This document shows positions 19,304-28,090 of a DNA stretch of 64,000 nt, piece after piece (the first letter of the stretch is position 1; each line of letters begins with the position of its first letter). The stretch comes from JABFRZ01 sp036376275 (lineage in GTDB: Bacteria; Planctomycetota; UBA1135; GCA-002686595). The position numbers and the translations under genes are program-made. Below the pieces are notes generated by a model, which did not search any database, was not told where the DNA came from, and was given only the letters and a program-made list of their open reading frames with translations. Location: positions 62,001-126,000 of the forward strand of contig DASVAP010000258.1 of the NCBI GenBank assembly GCA_036376275.1. The letters are read 5' to 3'.

Positions 19304-21115
19304 GGGCAGCTCGCCCTTCAGCACCTGCGGCAGCACGTGCGCGATCGAGATCACGTCGGCCCCGCTCTTGAACTCCTTCCAGCCCTCCTCGGCGCGGGCG
19401 GGGTCGAAGAGCTCGGTCCAGAAGCCGCCCTGCTTGAAGGCCTCCTTGAGCAGCGGCTTGCCGACGTCCTTCCAGTAGTACTTGTAGTGGAAGCGGCGGA
19501 AGCGCGCGGTCTGGCGCCAGCGGGGGAGCTCGGCGCCCTCCTCGCCCTCCTCGCGCGGGATCTCGACCGGCGGGATCAGGCCGGAGACGAGGTGCTCCTC
19601 GGTGGCCTGGTCGGTGTAGGGGAAGGCGGCCCACTCGGGCGCGAGCAGGCCGGTGATGTGGCGGTGCATCGGCTTCGAGACGAGCTCCTCCTCGGGCATG
19701 CCGTAGCAGGCGCGGATGAAGTGCGGCGTCAGGAACGGCGTCACGACCAGGCCCGTCTGGCCGGAGACGGTGGCCGAGCCCCAGCGGCGCGTGTACTCGT
19801 GCAGGAAGAAGAAGTGCAGCGGGCCGCGGCCGGTGAGCCCGTGGTCGAGCGCGGCGCGGTAGGAGCGGCGCAGGAGCTCGCGCACGCCCTCGCGCAGGTC
19901 GGCGCGCAGGATCGGCGGGGAATCGGCCTCCAGGTCGGCCAGGAGGAGCTCCTCGTAGCGCGACGGCGGATGGTCCTGGGCGTGGATCTTCTTCGCGAAG
20001 TCGGCCTTGCCGATGCCGGCGTGCTGGCCCATCACGTTGACCACGCCGCCGTCGAGGCGCTCCTTGCCCTCGCGCGAGAGGAAGCTCTTGTGCTTCAGGG
20101 TCGTGAAGTTGCCCGCCTGCCACAGCAGCGCCTTGGCGAGGCTCGTGCGCAGGCCCTCGGCCGAGTCGGGCGGCACGCCGCCCTCGGTCTTGATCCGGTG
20201 CGGCAGGCCGGCCATGCGCGCCAGCGCAGCCGAGATGAGCACGTCGAAGTGCGTCTCCTGGCCGCGCACGCGCAGCTCGAAGTCGGCGCCGAGGTGGCGC
20301 AGGCAGGCTGCGACGCAGCGGCTGTCCCAGCCGCCCGAGAGGCCGACGGTGGGCTTCTCCCACAGCTCCATCGCGTCGGACAGGTGGTCGAGCAGTGCCT
20401 GGCGCCCGGCCTCCAGGCACTCCTCGCGCGAGCGCGGGGCGGGCGCGACCCACTCGCCGAGCGGGTCGAAGCGGTTGCGCAGCACGCGCTCGGGCTGCAC
20501 GCGGAGCTCGGTCCCCCCGGTCAGGAGCCGCGCGCCCTCGTAGCCGCTCGTGTGCTGCGGGAACCAGTGCGTCGTGAAGCGCGCGGCCCACTCGAGCGCG
20601 ACGGGCTTCAGCACCACCCCGAGCGCCCGCAAGGCGCACAGGCGGTTCGTCAGGGCCCAGCGGTGCTCGTCCTCGTACTCGTACAGCGGCGCCTGGCCGA
20701 GGCCGTCGTTCTGCACGCGCACCTCGCCGCTCCCCTTCTCGGCCCAGATCAGGGCCGCGGGCGGGATCAGCTCGCGCAGGTAGGGCTCGCGGGCGCGCTC
20801 CAGCTCGCGCGTCAGGGCGAGGAGCGCGTTCCCGTCGGCGGGGAACGCTCCGTGGGCGCGCAGGAGGCGCCGCGCGTTGAGCGGATAGTCCGGCGCGAAG
20901 GCCCAGCGCCGTCCGTCCTCCTCGAGGAAGGGCGCGCGGAAGCCCTTGACCGGGTGCTCGAGCCAGGCGAGGTGCGTCGGGCCCTCGCTGCGCGTCGTGC
21001 GCGCGGCCTCCGGCGCGAGGATCGGGTCGAAGAGCCGCGCCAGCTCGTCCACGACGGGACCGGGCTCGGGGCCGCGCGCGGGGCCCTTCGCGCGCCAGAG
21101 CAGGAAGATCTTCAT
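19301..21115 (-). CDS. Asparagine-synthetase-like ATP-dependent amide ligase, paralogue 1
   Basis: 604 residues. The C-terminal half carries the asparagine-synthetase PP-loop VGLSGGWDSRCVAACLRHLG, which binds ATP for substrate adenylation. The N-terminal half resembles the class-II glutaminase fold (VQNDGLGQAPLYEYEDEHRWALTNR) but the chain starts MKIFLL with no Cys2, so glutamine hydrolysis is not expected. This is the condition found in beta-lactam-synthetase-like members that use another amine donor or close a ring. It is strongly similar along its whole length to the gene at 22522-24351; the two flank a phosphonopyruvate decarboxylase. Substrate unknown; the context suggests amidation within phosphonate or surface-polymer chemistry (inference). 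Confidence 0.82.
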   Translation of the reverse strand: MKIFLLWRAKGPARGPEPGPVVDELARLFDPILAPEAARTTRSEGPTHLAWLEHPVKGFRAPFLEEDGRRWAFAPDYPLNARRLLRAHGAFPADGNALLALTRELERAREPYLRELIPPAALIWAEKGSGEVRVQNDGLGQAPLYEYEDEHRWALTNRLCALRALGVVLKPVALEWAARFTTHWFPQHTSGYEGARLLTGGTELRVQPERVLRNRFDPLGEWVAPAPRSREECLEAGRQALLDHLSDAMELWEKPTVGLSGGWDSRCVAACLRHLGADFELRVRGQETHFDVLISAALARMAGLPHRIKTEGGVPPDSAEGLRTSLAKALLWQAGNFTTLKHKSFLSREGKERLDGGVVNVMGQHAGIGKADFAKKIHAQDHPPSRYEELLLADLEADSPPILRADLREGVRELLRRSYRAALDHGLTGRGPLHFFFLHEYTRRWGSATVSGQTGLVVTPFLTPHFIRACYGMPEEELVSKPMHRHITGLLAPEWAAFPYTDQATEEHLVSGLIPPVEIPREEGEEGAELPRWRQTARFRRFHYKYYWKDVGKPLLKEAFKQGGFWTELFDPARAEEGWKEFKSGADVISIAHVLPQVLKGELP

Positions 21116-21202
21116 GGCAGCAGGGGAGGGGGAGTCTGCGCTCGTCTATCGGTTCGCGCGAGGCCCGGGGCCGCCGCGCTCCCGCGCGCCTGCTGGACGC
21201 GG

Positions 21203-21243
21203 GGGCTGGAGCCCGCCCGGAAGGAGGCCGGGCTGGAGCCCGG
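21203..21243. repeat. Pair of GGCTGGAGCC inverted-repeat units
   Basis: GGGCTGGAGCCC at 21203-21214 and CCGGGCTGGAGCCCGG at 21228-21243, in the divergent spacer between asparagine-synthetase-like gene 1 and the decarboxylase. Related units occur at 22467 and 32505. The rest of this 183-nt spacer shows no clear promoter. Confidence 0.55.
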
Positions 21244-21298
21244 CGCGCCGGAGGTGCCCGGTGGACGGGAAGCAGGCGCCAGGCCAACCTGAGCCCCC

Positions 21299-22441
21299 AT
21301 GATCCGAGCGAGCGAGGTCGTGCAGCTCTTCCGTCGCGCCGGGTTCGAGCTCTTCACGGGCGTGCCCTGCTCCTACCTGACGCCCCTGATCGACACGGTG
21401 ATCGCTTCGCGCGACATCCGCTACGTCGGCGCGACCAACGAGGGCCAGGCGGTCGCGGTCGCGGCCGGGGCGCGCATCGGCGGGAAGGGTGCCGTGGTGC
21501 TGTTCCAGAACTCGGGCCTCGGCAACGCCGTCAACCCGCTGACCTCGCTGACGCACCCTTTCCGGCTGCCGGTCCTGGTGATCACGACCTGGCGCGGCGA
21601 GCCGGGGGGCGAGCACGACGAGCCGCAGCACGAGGTCATGGGCGAGATCACGCCGCGCCTGCTCGAGCTGATGAAGATTCCCTGGGAGCTCCTGCCGCGG
21701 GACGCGGCCGGGCTGGAGGCCGCGCTCGGCCGCGCGACGGCCCACATGCGCGCGCAGCGCCTGCCCTACGCCTTCATCGTGCAGAAGGGCGCGGTCGAGG
21801 CCGGCGAGACGGGCCAGCACCGCACCAGCGAGCGCCAGGTCTCCGGCGCGCTGCGCGGTGGCTTCGGGAGCGCGCGCCTCGCGCCCGACCGGGCCCTGGC
21901 GGCCGTCGTTGCGGGTCTCGGCGGATCCGACGTCGCCGTGGCGACCACCGGCTTCACCGGCCGCGCCCTGTACGCCCTCGGCGACCGGCCGAACCAGCTC
22001 TACTTCGTGGGCTCGATGGGCTGCGTCTCGAGCTTCGGTCTGGGCCTGGCGCTGGCGCAGCCGCGGCGGCGCGTGGTCGTGCTGGACGGCGACGGCGCGA
22101 TGCTGATGCACCTCGGCGCGAGCGCGACCATCGGCCACGAGGCCCCGCCGAACCTGGTGCACGTGCTGCTCGACAACGGTGTGCACGACTCGACCGGCGC
22201 CCAGGCGACCGTGGCCCCGGCCGTGGACCTGGCGCTCGTCGCGCACGCCTGCGGCTACCCCGACGTGCGCCGGATCGCCGGCGAGGACGAGCTGCGCGAG
22301 GCGCTGCGCGACGCGAGCCCTGGCCCGCGCTTCCTGCACGTGCGCACCGAGCCGCGCGCGAGCCGCAAGCTGCCGCGGCCGAAGGAGACGCCGGCCGAGG
22401 TGGCCGAGCGGTTCGCGCAGTGGATGCGAGGGCATCCGTGA
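21299..22441 (+). CDS. Phosphonopyruvate decarboxylase-like TPP enzyme
   Basis: 380 residues, matching single-chain phosphonopyruvate decarboxylases. The N-terminal half has FTGVPCSYL, GATNEGQAVAVAAGA and QNSGLGNAVNPLTSLT, then WRGEPGGEHDEPQH. The C-terminal TPP site is LDGDGAMLMHLG...LLDNGVHDSTG. Known members turn 3-phosphonopyruvate into phosphonoacetaldehyde, driving the unfavourable PEP mutase step; sulfopyruvate decarboxylases are close relatives, so the substrate is probable rather than certain. No PEP mutase or aminotransferase gene is in the window. It is oriented against the two flanking asparagine-synthetase-like genes. The ATG at 21299 is the first in frame and begins the conserved N-terminus; no Shine-Dalgarno is evident. 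Confidence 0.87.
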   Translation: MIRASEVVQLFRRAGFELFTGVPCSYLTPLIDTVIASRDIRYVGATNEGQAVAVAAGARIGGKGAVVLFQNSGLGNAVNPLTSLTHPFRLPVLVITTWRGEPGGEHDEPQHEVMGEITPRLLELMKIPWELLPRDAAGLEAALGRATAHMRAQRLPYAFIVQKGAVEAGETGQHRTSERQVSGALRGGFGSARLAPDRALAAVVAGLGGSDVAVATTGFTGRALYALGDRPNQLYFVGSMGCVSSFGLGLALAQPRRRVVVLDGDGAMLMHLGASATIGHEAPPNLVHVLLDNGVHDSTGAQATVAPAVDLALVAHACGYPDVRRIAGEDELREALRDASPGPRFLHVRTEPRASRKLPRPKETPAEVAERFAQWMRGHP

Positions 22442-22466
22442 GCCGAGGGTAGGGGGAAGGGAGCAG

Positions 22467-22510
22467 CCAGGCTGGAGCGCGGCGGTCCCGGGGCCAGGCC
22501 GGCGCCTGGC
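22467..22510. terminator. Convergent-gene terminator with a GGCTGGAGC repeat unit
   Basis: CCAGGCTGGAGC...CGGTCCCGG (22467-22491) resembles the unit at 32505-32530. It is followed by the perfect hairpin GCCAGGC-CGGC-GCCTGGC (22493-22510). It lies between the stops of the decarboxylase and asparagine-synthetase-like gene 2. Confidence 0.55.
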
Positions 22511-22521
22511 GGCCGAGGGGA

Positions 22522-24351
22522 TCATCGGGCGGCGACCAGGGGAGCGGCGGGCAGCTCGCCGGCCAGCACGCGCGGCAGCAGGTGCGCGACGGAGAGCGCG
22601 TCGGCCGTGGAGCCGGACTGGGCCCAGGCGCTGCGCGCGGCGCTCGGCTCGAAGACCTCGGTCCAGAAGCCGCCCTGCTCGAAGGCCTCCTGCAGGAGCG
22701 GCTGGCCGACGTCCTTCCAGTAGAACTTGTAGTGGTACTTGCGGTGGTGGCGCACGCTGCGCCAGCGCGGCGTGTCGGCCGGCTCGGCGGGCTCGGGCTT
22801 GCGCTCGACGCGCGGCAGGCGGCCGCTGGCGAAGTCCGCCTCGCTCACCTGGTCGGCGTAGGGCACGGCGGCCCAGTCCGGCGCGTGCAGCGCGGTCACG
22901 TGGCGGTGCAGCGGCTTGGTCGGCAGCTCCTCGGGCGGCAGCGCGCAGCAGGCGCGGATCACGTCGGGGTTCAGGAAGGGCGACACGACCAGCCCGGTCT
23001 GCGAGGCGACCGTGGCCGAGCCCCAGCGGCGCGTGAACTCGGAGAGGTAGAAGAAGAGCAGCGGGCGGAGCCCGTCGAGCCCGTGGACGTCGGCGGCGCG
23101 GTAGGAGGCGCGGATCAGCTCGCGCGCGCTCCCGGCACGCGCGGCGCGCAGGCATCCCGGCGCGTCGGCGAAGAGCCCGTCGAGCAGGCGCTCCTCGTGC
23201 CCGTCCGCGTGCTTCGTCGCCTCGGTCTTGGTCACGAAGTCGGCCTTGCCGACGCCGGCGTGCTGGCCCATCACGTTGACCACGCCGCCGTCGAGGCCGT
23301 CCTTGCCGTCCTTGGCCAGGAAGTTCTTGTGCTTCTTCGTGGCGAAGGAACCGCCTTGCCACAGGAGCGCCCGCGCGATGCTCGCGCGCAGGCCCTCGAC
23401 GTTCCCGGGCGGGATCCCGCCCTCGCTCTTGATGCGGTGGGGGAGCCCGGCGATGCGCGCCAGCTCGGCCGAGAGGATCACGTCGAAGTGCGTCTCCTGC
23501 CCGCGCACGCGCAGCTCGAAGTCGGCCCCGAGGTGGCGCAGGCAGGCTGCGACCGCGCGGCTGTCCCAGCCGCCGGAGAGGCCCACGCTCGGCCGCTCCC
23601 ACAGCTCGATCGCGTCGGAGAGGTGATCCAGCAGCCCCTGCCGCCCGAGCTCGAGCGCATCGGCGCGCGTGCGCGGCGCGGGCCGCACCCACTCGCCCAG
23701 CGCGTCGAAGCGCCGCCGCGTCACGCCCGCCGCGTCGATCCGGAGCTGCGTGCCGCCCGCCAGCGCGCGCACGTTCTCGTAGCCCGTGCGGTCGAGCGGG
23801 AACCAGTTCGTGACGAAGCGCGCGGCCCACTCGTCCGCCACGGGGCGGAGCTCCAGGTCGAGGGCGCGCAGCGCCATCGCGCGGTTCGTGAGGGCCCAGG
23901 TGTGGCCGTCATCGTGCTCGAGGAGCTGGGCCTGGCCCAGGCCGTCGTTCTGCACGCGCACGCTGCCGTCGGCCGCGCTCCACACGAGCGCCGCGGGCGG
24001 GATCAGCTCGCGCACGAGGGGCTCCGGATCGCCCTCCAGCTCGCGCCCGAGGGCCAGCAGGGCCCGGCCGTCCGCCGGCAGTGCTCCGCGGGTCCGCAGG
24101 AGGCGCCGCGCGTTGAGCGGATAGTCCGGCGCGAAGGCGAAGCGCGCGCCGGCTTCCTCGTGGAACGGCGCGCGGAAGCCCCGGATCGGGAGCTCGAGCC
24201 AGACGAGGTGCACGCCGCCCGCGGAGCGCACGTGCAGCGCCGGCGGGGTCGTGAAGAGGGGCGTGAAGAGCCGCTGGAGGGCGGCGCCGACGGCCGCGGG
24301 CGGCCGCGCGGCCTCCGGACGGGCCGGGCGCCAGAGGAGGAAGATGCGCAT
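22522..24351 (-). CDS. Asparagine-synthetase-like ATP-dependent amide ligase, paralogue 2
   Basis: 609 residues from the ATG at 24351; the frame stays open to 25197 but that part is antisense to pstS. It has the same layout as paralogue 1: MRIFLLW start without Cys2, degenerate glutaminase half (VQNDGLGQAQLLEHDDGHTW), PP-loop VGLSGGWDSRAVAACLRHLG, then RGQETHFDVILSAELARIAG and MGQHAGVGKADF, nearly identical in both. The pair arose by duplication, with the decarboxylase lying between. Two retained copies suggest two different substrates or a two-step amidation. A cytoplasmic location is expected. Confidence 0.82.
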   Translation of the reverse strand: MRIFLLWRPARPEAARPPAAVGAALQRLFTPLFTTPPALHVRSAGGVHLVWLELPIRGFRAPFHEEAGARFAFAPDYPLNARRLLRTRGALPADGRALLALGRELEGDPEPLVRELIPPAALVWSAADGSVRVQNDGLGQAQLLEHDDGHTWALTNRAMALRALDLELRPVADEWAARFVTNWFPLDRTGYENVRALAGGTQLRIDAAGVTRRRFDALGEWVRPAPRTRADALELGRQGLLDHLSDAIELWERPSVGLSGGWDSRAVAACLRHLGADFELRVRGQETHFDVILSAELARIAGLPHRIKSEGGIPPGNVEGLRASIARALLWQGGSFATKKHKNFLAKDGKDGLDGGVVNVMGQHAGVGKADFVTKTEATKHADGHEERLLDGLFADAPGCLRAARAGSARELIRASYRAADVHGLDGLRPLLFFYLSEFTRRWGSATVASQTGLVVSPFLNPDVIRACCALPPEELPTKPLHRHVTALHAPDWAAVPYADQVSEADFASGRLPRVERKPEPAEPADTPRWRSVRHHRKYHYKFYWKDVGQPLLQEAFEQGGFWTEVFEPSAARSAWAQSGSTADALSVAHLLPRVLAGELPAAPLVAAR

Positions 24352-24714
24352 GGGCTGGACGAGCGCTGGATGGGCGCGGAGCGCGCGGGGGGGCAAGCGG
24401 CACGCCAGCCTCGCGCCCCGCGCCGACCCGCCGGCCGCGGGGTGGCGCGCGCGGCCCGGAGGGGGGCTGGGGCGGGGTTTCCCACGGCCCCCGGGCCGCG
24501 GCCCGGTCGGCGCGGGCCACCCCGTCCGAATCGATCGAAGGTGCATTCCGTCCCGAAGCCTGGACGTTCTCTTCCAGGGAATGGATTCCGCTGGATACAT
24601 CCGGTGTAGAACGGTCGTCCTTGGCGCCCTTCGGCCTCGTAACGGCCTCCGGCATGGAGTTTGGCCTCCGCCGGGGCTCTCGCTCTCCGCGTCCACCCCC
24701 TCGATCGAGCACCC
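24352..24714. other. Divergent control region of asparagine-synthetase-like gene 2 and pst
   Basis: 363 nt without a credible gene. The AT-richer stretch 24528-24612 (CGAATCGATCGAAGGTGC ... GGATACATCCGGTGTAGAACG) stands out and probably holds the pst promoter. CCAGGGAATGGATTCC-like half repeats occur in it. No match to the enterobacterial Pho box was found. Confidence 0.4.
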
Positions 24715-25560
24715 TTGAAGAAATCCGTCCTCCTGCTCGGCGCCCTGCCCGCCGCCGCCGCGATCTACTTCTTCCTGCCCCGGACCGAGGCGGCCTCGCG
24801 TTACCTCATCACCGGCTCCAGCACGGTCGCCCCGATCCTCCAGCAGGTGGCGGCGGTGCTCGAGGAACGCGATCCCGGCCTGCGCATCGAGGTCGAGACC
24901 GGCGGCTCGGGGCGCGGCATCAAGGACGCCCAGGGCAAGCTCTCCGACGCCGGGATGTCGTCGCGCGAGCTCTCGGCGGACGAGGCCCGGGGCATCCACC
25001 CCGTCCCGATCGCCCACGACGGCATCGCCCTGATCGTGCATGCCTCCAACCCCGTGACCGAGCTCACGACCGAGCAGGTGACGGGCATCTACCTCGGGAC
25101 GATCACCGACTGGAGCGACCTGGGCGGCGCGCCCGGGAAGATCACCGTGATCAACAAGGCCGAGGGACGCTCGACCCTGGAGGGCTTCCTGGCGCACTTC
25201 AAGCTCAAGGCGAGCGACGTCGAGGCGGACGTGATCGTCGGCGACAACGCCCAGGGCGTGCGCCTGGTGGCCGGCGACCAGCGCGCGATCGGCTACGTCA
25301 GCATCGGCGAGGCCCAGCGCTCGGCCGAGACCGGTACGCCGATCAAGCTCGTGCGCTACGGCGGGGTCCAGCCGAGCATCGCCACCGTGGCCGACGGCAG
25401 CTATCCCATCCGCCGCACGCTGTTCCTGCTCTTCCCGGCGGAGCCCGACGCGATCGGCCAGCGCATCCTCGACCTGCTGGCCGCCGACGAGGGCCGCGGG
25501 ATCCTGGAGGGGCTCAACTTCGTGCCGCTCGGCACGCGGAAGGCGGCCGCGCCCCAGTGA
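24715..25560 (+). CDS. pstS: Phosphate ABC transporter substrate-binding protein PstS
   Basis: 281 residues from the TTG at 24715, which places a Lys-Lys plus hydrophobic signal/anchor (KKSVLLLGALPAAAAIYFFL) at the N-terminus; an in-frame TTG at 24661 would bury it. The mature part starts ITGSSTVAPILQQVA, the PstS phosphate-site loop, and continues GGSGRGIKDAQGKLSDAGMSSREL, then DGIALIVH and IVGDNAQGVRLV. It captures phosphate outside the membrane for PstCA. It overlaps pstC by 4 nt (GTGA). Short relative to E. coli PstS but typical of the compact PstS group. Expression is presumably phosphate-controlled. Confidence 0.92.
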   Translation: MKKSVLLLGALPAAAAIYFFLPRTEAASRYLITGSSTVAPILQQVAAVLEERDPGLRIEVETGGSGRGIKDAQGKLSDAGMSSRELSADEARGIHPVPIAHDGIALIVHASNPVTELTTEQVTGIYLGTITDWSDLGGAPGKITVINKAEGRSTLEGFLAHFKLKASDVEADVIVGDNAQGVRLVAGDQRAIGYVSIGEAQRSAETGTPIKLVRYGGVQPSIATVADGSYPIRRTLFLLFPAEPDAIGQRILDLLAADEGRGILEGLNFVPLGTRKAAAPQ

Positions 25561-26432
25561 GCGCTGCGAGCGCGATCGGAGCAGGCCGCGAGTCCACCGG
25601 TCCGCGCGTGCGCGAGTTCGCGCCGGGCTGGGCGGCGGCGGCGCTCCTCGGCGTCGCGGCGGCGCTGCTCGCGCCGGGCCTCCTGCTCTTCCTGCTGTTC
25701 GAGGGCTTCGCGTTCCTGACGGGCCCCTCGGCCGCGACGCTGCTGGCGCGCGAGTGGCACCCGATTGAGGGCGTGTTCGGCCTGCTGCCGCTCGTGGCGG
25801 GCACGCTGGCGACCTCGCTGCTCGCGCTGCTCCTGGCCTTCCCGATCAGCCTCGGCACGGCGCTGCACGCGCGCTTCTTCGCCGGGAAGCGCGTGCGCGA
25901 CCTGCTGGAGGCCGTGCTGGGCGTCCTGGGCGGGATGCCCTCGGTCGTCCTGGGCCTGTTCGGCACCTTCTGGATCCTGCCGCACCTCGGACCGTCGCTG
26001 GGTTCCGGCGTGGTCGTGCTGGCGCTGATGATCACGCCGACGCTGGCGCTGCTCTCGCTCGGCGCGCTGCGCCAGGTGCCCGAGGAGCTCCTGATCGACG
26101 GAGCGCGCCTCGGGCTCCGCCGCGAGCAGGTCATCCTGCGCCTCGCGCTCGTCCGCGCGCGTCCGGGCATCCTGGCGGCGGCCGCGCTGGCGCTGTCACG
26201 CGCCCTGGGCGAGGCCCTGGCGGTCGAGATGGTGTGCGGGAACGTGCCGAACCTGCCCACGGGGCTGACGGTGCCGGTGCGCACGCTGACGACGACGCTG
26301 GTGCAGGAGTTCGAGTACGCGCGCGAGACGCACGCCCAGGGCCTGCACCTCGTGGCCCTGACGGTCGTGCTGCTGGCCACGCTGGCCTGCGGCCTCGGGC
26401 AGAAGCTCGCGCGGCGCGGAGGGACGGCGTGA
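25557..26432 (+). CDS. pstC: Phosphate ABC transporter permease PstC
   Basis: 291 residues from the GTG at 25557, whose bases overlap the pstS stop. Multiple membrane helices are visible (AALLGVAAALLAPGLLLFLLF; LLPLVAGTLATSLLALLLAF; VLGGMPSVVLGLFGTFWILP). The binding-protein-dependent permease loop is SRALGEALAVEMVCGN, equivalent to the EAA motif that docks on PstB. It forms the channel with PstA. The large periplasmic loop of enterobacterial PstC is reduced. It ends in a 4-nt GTGA overlap with pstA. Confidence 0.92.
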   Translation: MSAASAIGAGRESTGPRVREFAPGWAAAALLGVAAALLAPGLLLFLLFEGFAFLTGPSAATLLAREWHPIEGVFGLLPLVAGTLATSLLALLLAFPISLGTALHARFFAGKRVRDLLEAVLGVLGGMPSVVLGLFGTFWILPHLGPSLGSGVVVLALMITPTLALLSLGALRQVPEELLIDGARLGLRREQVILRLALVRARPGILAAAALALSRALGEALAVEMVCGNVPNLPTGLTVPVRTLTTTLVQEFEYARETHAQGLHLVALTVVLLATLACGLGQKLARRGGTA

Positions 26433-27226
26433 GACTCGCGAGCCAGCTCGCCAGCGGGATCCTGATCGCCTTCGTGGCCCTGCTGACGCTCGATCTCTTC
26501 GTGCGCGGCGCGCCGGAGTGGTCGGCGGGCTACCTCTTCGCGCCGGTGCGCGAGGGCGGTACGGACGGCGGCATCGGGCCGATCGTCTTCTCGACCCTCT
26601 TCGTGACCTTCCTGGCCACGGCCATCGCCCTGCCCTTCGCGCTGGGGGCGGCGATCCTCTCGAACGAGATCCTGATGCACTCGCCGCGCCTCGCGGGCGC
26701 GATCCTGCGCTCCTTCGAGACCCTGGCGAGCGCGCCCTCGGTCGCGCTCGGCCTGGTGGGCTGGACGCTCTTCGGGCGCATCTTCGGCCTGGGCTTCTCG
26801 CTGCTGTCCGGCGGCCTGACGCTGGCGATCATGCTGGTCCCGATCCTGGCGGTCGCCTTCCACGCGGGCCTGGCGGCCGTGCCGCGCGCGCTGCGCGCGC
26901 AGTCGCAGGCCCTCGGGGTCAGCCGCTGGACGACGCTCGTGCGCCTCGTGATCCCGGCCGCCTGGCCGGCCCTGTTCGCGGGCCTCGTGCTAGCCTTGGG
27001 GCGAGCCACGGCCGAGACGGCCGTGCTCATGCTCACCTCCGGCATCTCGACGCGCATGCCCCAGGACGCGTTCGATCCGGGCGCGACCCTGGCCGTCCAC
27101 GTCTACCAGCTCGCGCGCAACGTGCCGGGCGGCGAGCCCCGTGCCTACGCAGCCGCCTGCGCGCTCCTCGTCATCAACGTCGCCGTGCACCTCTCGCTCG
27201 CCCGCCTGCGCAAGGAACCCGCCTGA
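26429..27226 (+). CDS. pstA: Phosphate ABC transporter permease PstA
   Basis: 265 residues from the GTG at 26429. Six membrane segments are predicted, with GGIGPIVFSTLFVTFLATAIALPFALGAAI and the PstA-typical ASAPSVALGLVGWTLF. The docking loop is LALGRATAETAVLMLTSG. It pairs with PstC in the phosphate channel. It is coupled on both sides: GTGA with pstC, and its TGA shares one base with the ATG of pstB (TGATG). Confidence 0.92.
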   Translation: MRLASQLASGILIAFVALLTLDLFVRGAPEWSAGYLFAPVREGGTDGGIGPIVFSTLFVTFLATAIALPFALGAAILSNEILMHSPRLAGAILRSFETLASAPSVALGLVGWTLFGRIFGLGFSLLSGGLTLAIMLVPILAVAFHAGLAAVPRALRAQSQALGVSRWTTLVRLVIPAAWPALFAGLVLALGRATAETAVLMLTSGISTRMPQDAFDPGATLAVHVYQLARNVPGGEPRAYAAACALLVINVAVHLSLARLRKEPA

Positions 27227-28083
27227 TGCTGCGCTTCAAGAACCTCCTCGTCCGCGGCTGCGGCGTGACGATCCTGCGCGACTTCGACCTCGAGCTGCCG
27301 GCGCGCGGCACGGCCGTGCTGCTGGGCCCCTCCGGCTGCGGCAAGACGACCCTGATGCGCAGCGTGATCCGCGAGGACGAGGACGACCCGGACCTCGACG
27401 TCCAGGGCACGATCGAGCTCAACGGCGCCGACCTGCGCGCCGCCGCGATGTCGCGCACGACCGTGCGCCAGAAGATCGGCCTGATCCCGCAGCGTCCGGT
27501 GGCCTTCCCCGGGACGACGCTCGAGAACGTGACCTTCGCCCTGCGCCACACGACACGCCTCCCGAAGGCCGAGATCGAGCGCCGCGCGCGCGCCGCCCTG
27601 GAGGAGGTCGGGCTGGAGGAGGGCGTGTGGGAGCGCGAGGCCGAGTGTCTCTCCGGCGGCCAGCTCAAGCGCCTGGCGCTGGCGCGCACGGTGGCGCTCG
27701 ACCCGGACGTGCTCCTGATGGACGAGCCCTCGAACGGGCTCGACCCGCTGGCCGTCGTGCGCCTCGAGCGCCTGATCACGCGCCTGGCGGAGCACCGCCT
27801 CGTCGTGGTCGTGACCCACGACCTCTACATGGCGCGCCGCATCGCCGACGAGGTGCACTTCCTGTGGCCCTTCGCCGACGGCTGTCGCGTGGTCGAGTCG
27901 GGCGCGCCGGAGAAGGTGCTCGAGGTGCCCGCGCGCCCCGAGACGCGCCTCTTCGTGCAGGCGGCCTGGAACGGTGCCGCGGCCCTGTACGAGGTCGAGG
28001 AGGGCCTCGAGGACTGCGAGGCCGAGGAGTGCATGCCGCGTCGCTTGACCCTCCTGCAGGACGAACCCAGCGAGACTCCCTGA
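27226..28083 (+). CDS. pstB: Phosphate ABC transporter ATPase PstB
   Basis: 285 residues. Walker A GPSGCGKTTLMRS, Q-loop IPQRPVAFPGT, ABC signature LSGGQLKRLALART, Walker B VLLMDEPSNGLDP and the switch His in VVVTHDLYMARRIADEV are all present. It powers phosphate import through PstCA on the cytoplasmic face. The last ~40 residues (YEVEEGLEDCEAEECMPRR) form an acidic, Cys-containing extension beyond the usual PstB end. No phoU follows; aroA starts 7 nt downstream, so the transcript may continue into it. Confidence 0.93.
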   Translation: MLRFKNLLVRGCGVTILRDFDLELPARGTAVLLGPSGCGKTTLMRSVIREDEDDPDLDVQGTIELNGADLRAAAMSRTTVRQKIGLIPQRPVAFPGTTLENVTFALRHTTRLPKAEIERRARAALEEVGLEEGVWEREAECLSGGQLKRLALARTVALDPDVLLMDEPSNGLDPLAVVRLERLITRLAEHRLVVVVTHDLYMARRIADEVHFLWPFADGCRVVESGAPEKVLEVPARPETRLFVQAAWNGAAALYEVEEGLEDCEAEECMPRRLTLLQDEPSETP

Positions 28084-28090
28084 CCCGACG

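Noticed and set aside
24528..24612. Pho box upstream of pstS
   Set aside because: The AT-richer patch lacks the spaced CTGTCAT-like direct repeats of the enterobacterial PhoB site; this lineage may use another control site.
22522..25197. An 891-residue asparagine-synthetase-like protein
   Set aside because: The N-terminal 282 residues are antisense to pstS; the homologous protein begins MRIFLLW at 24351, matching its paralogue's MKIFLLW start.
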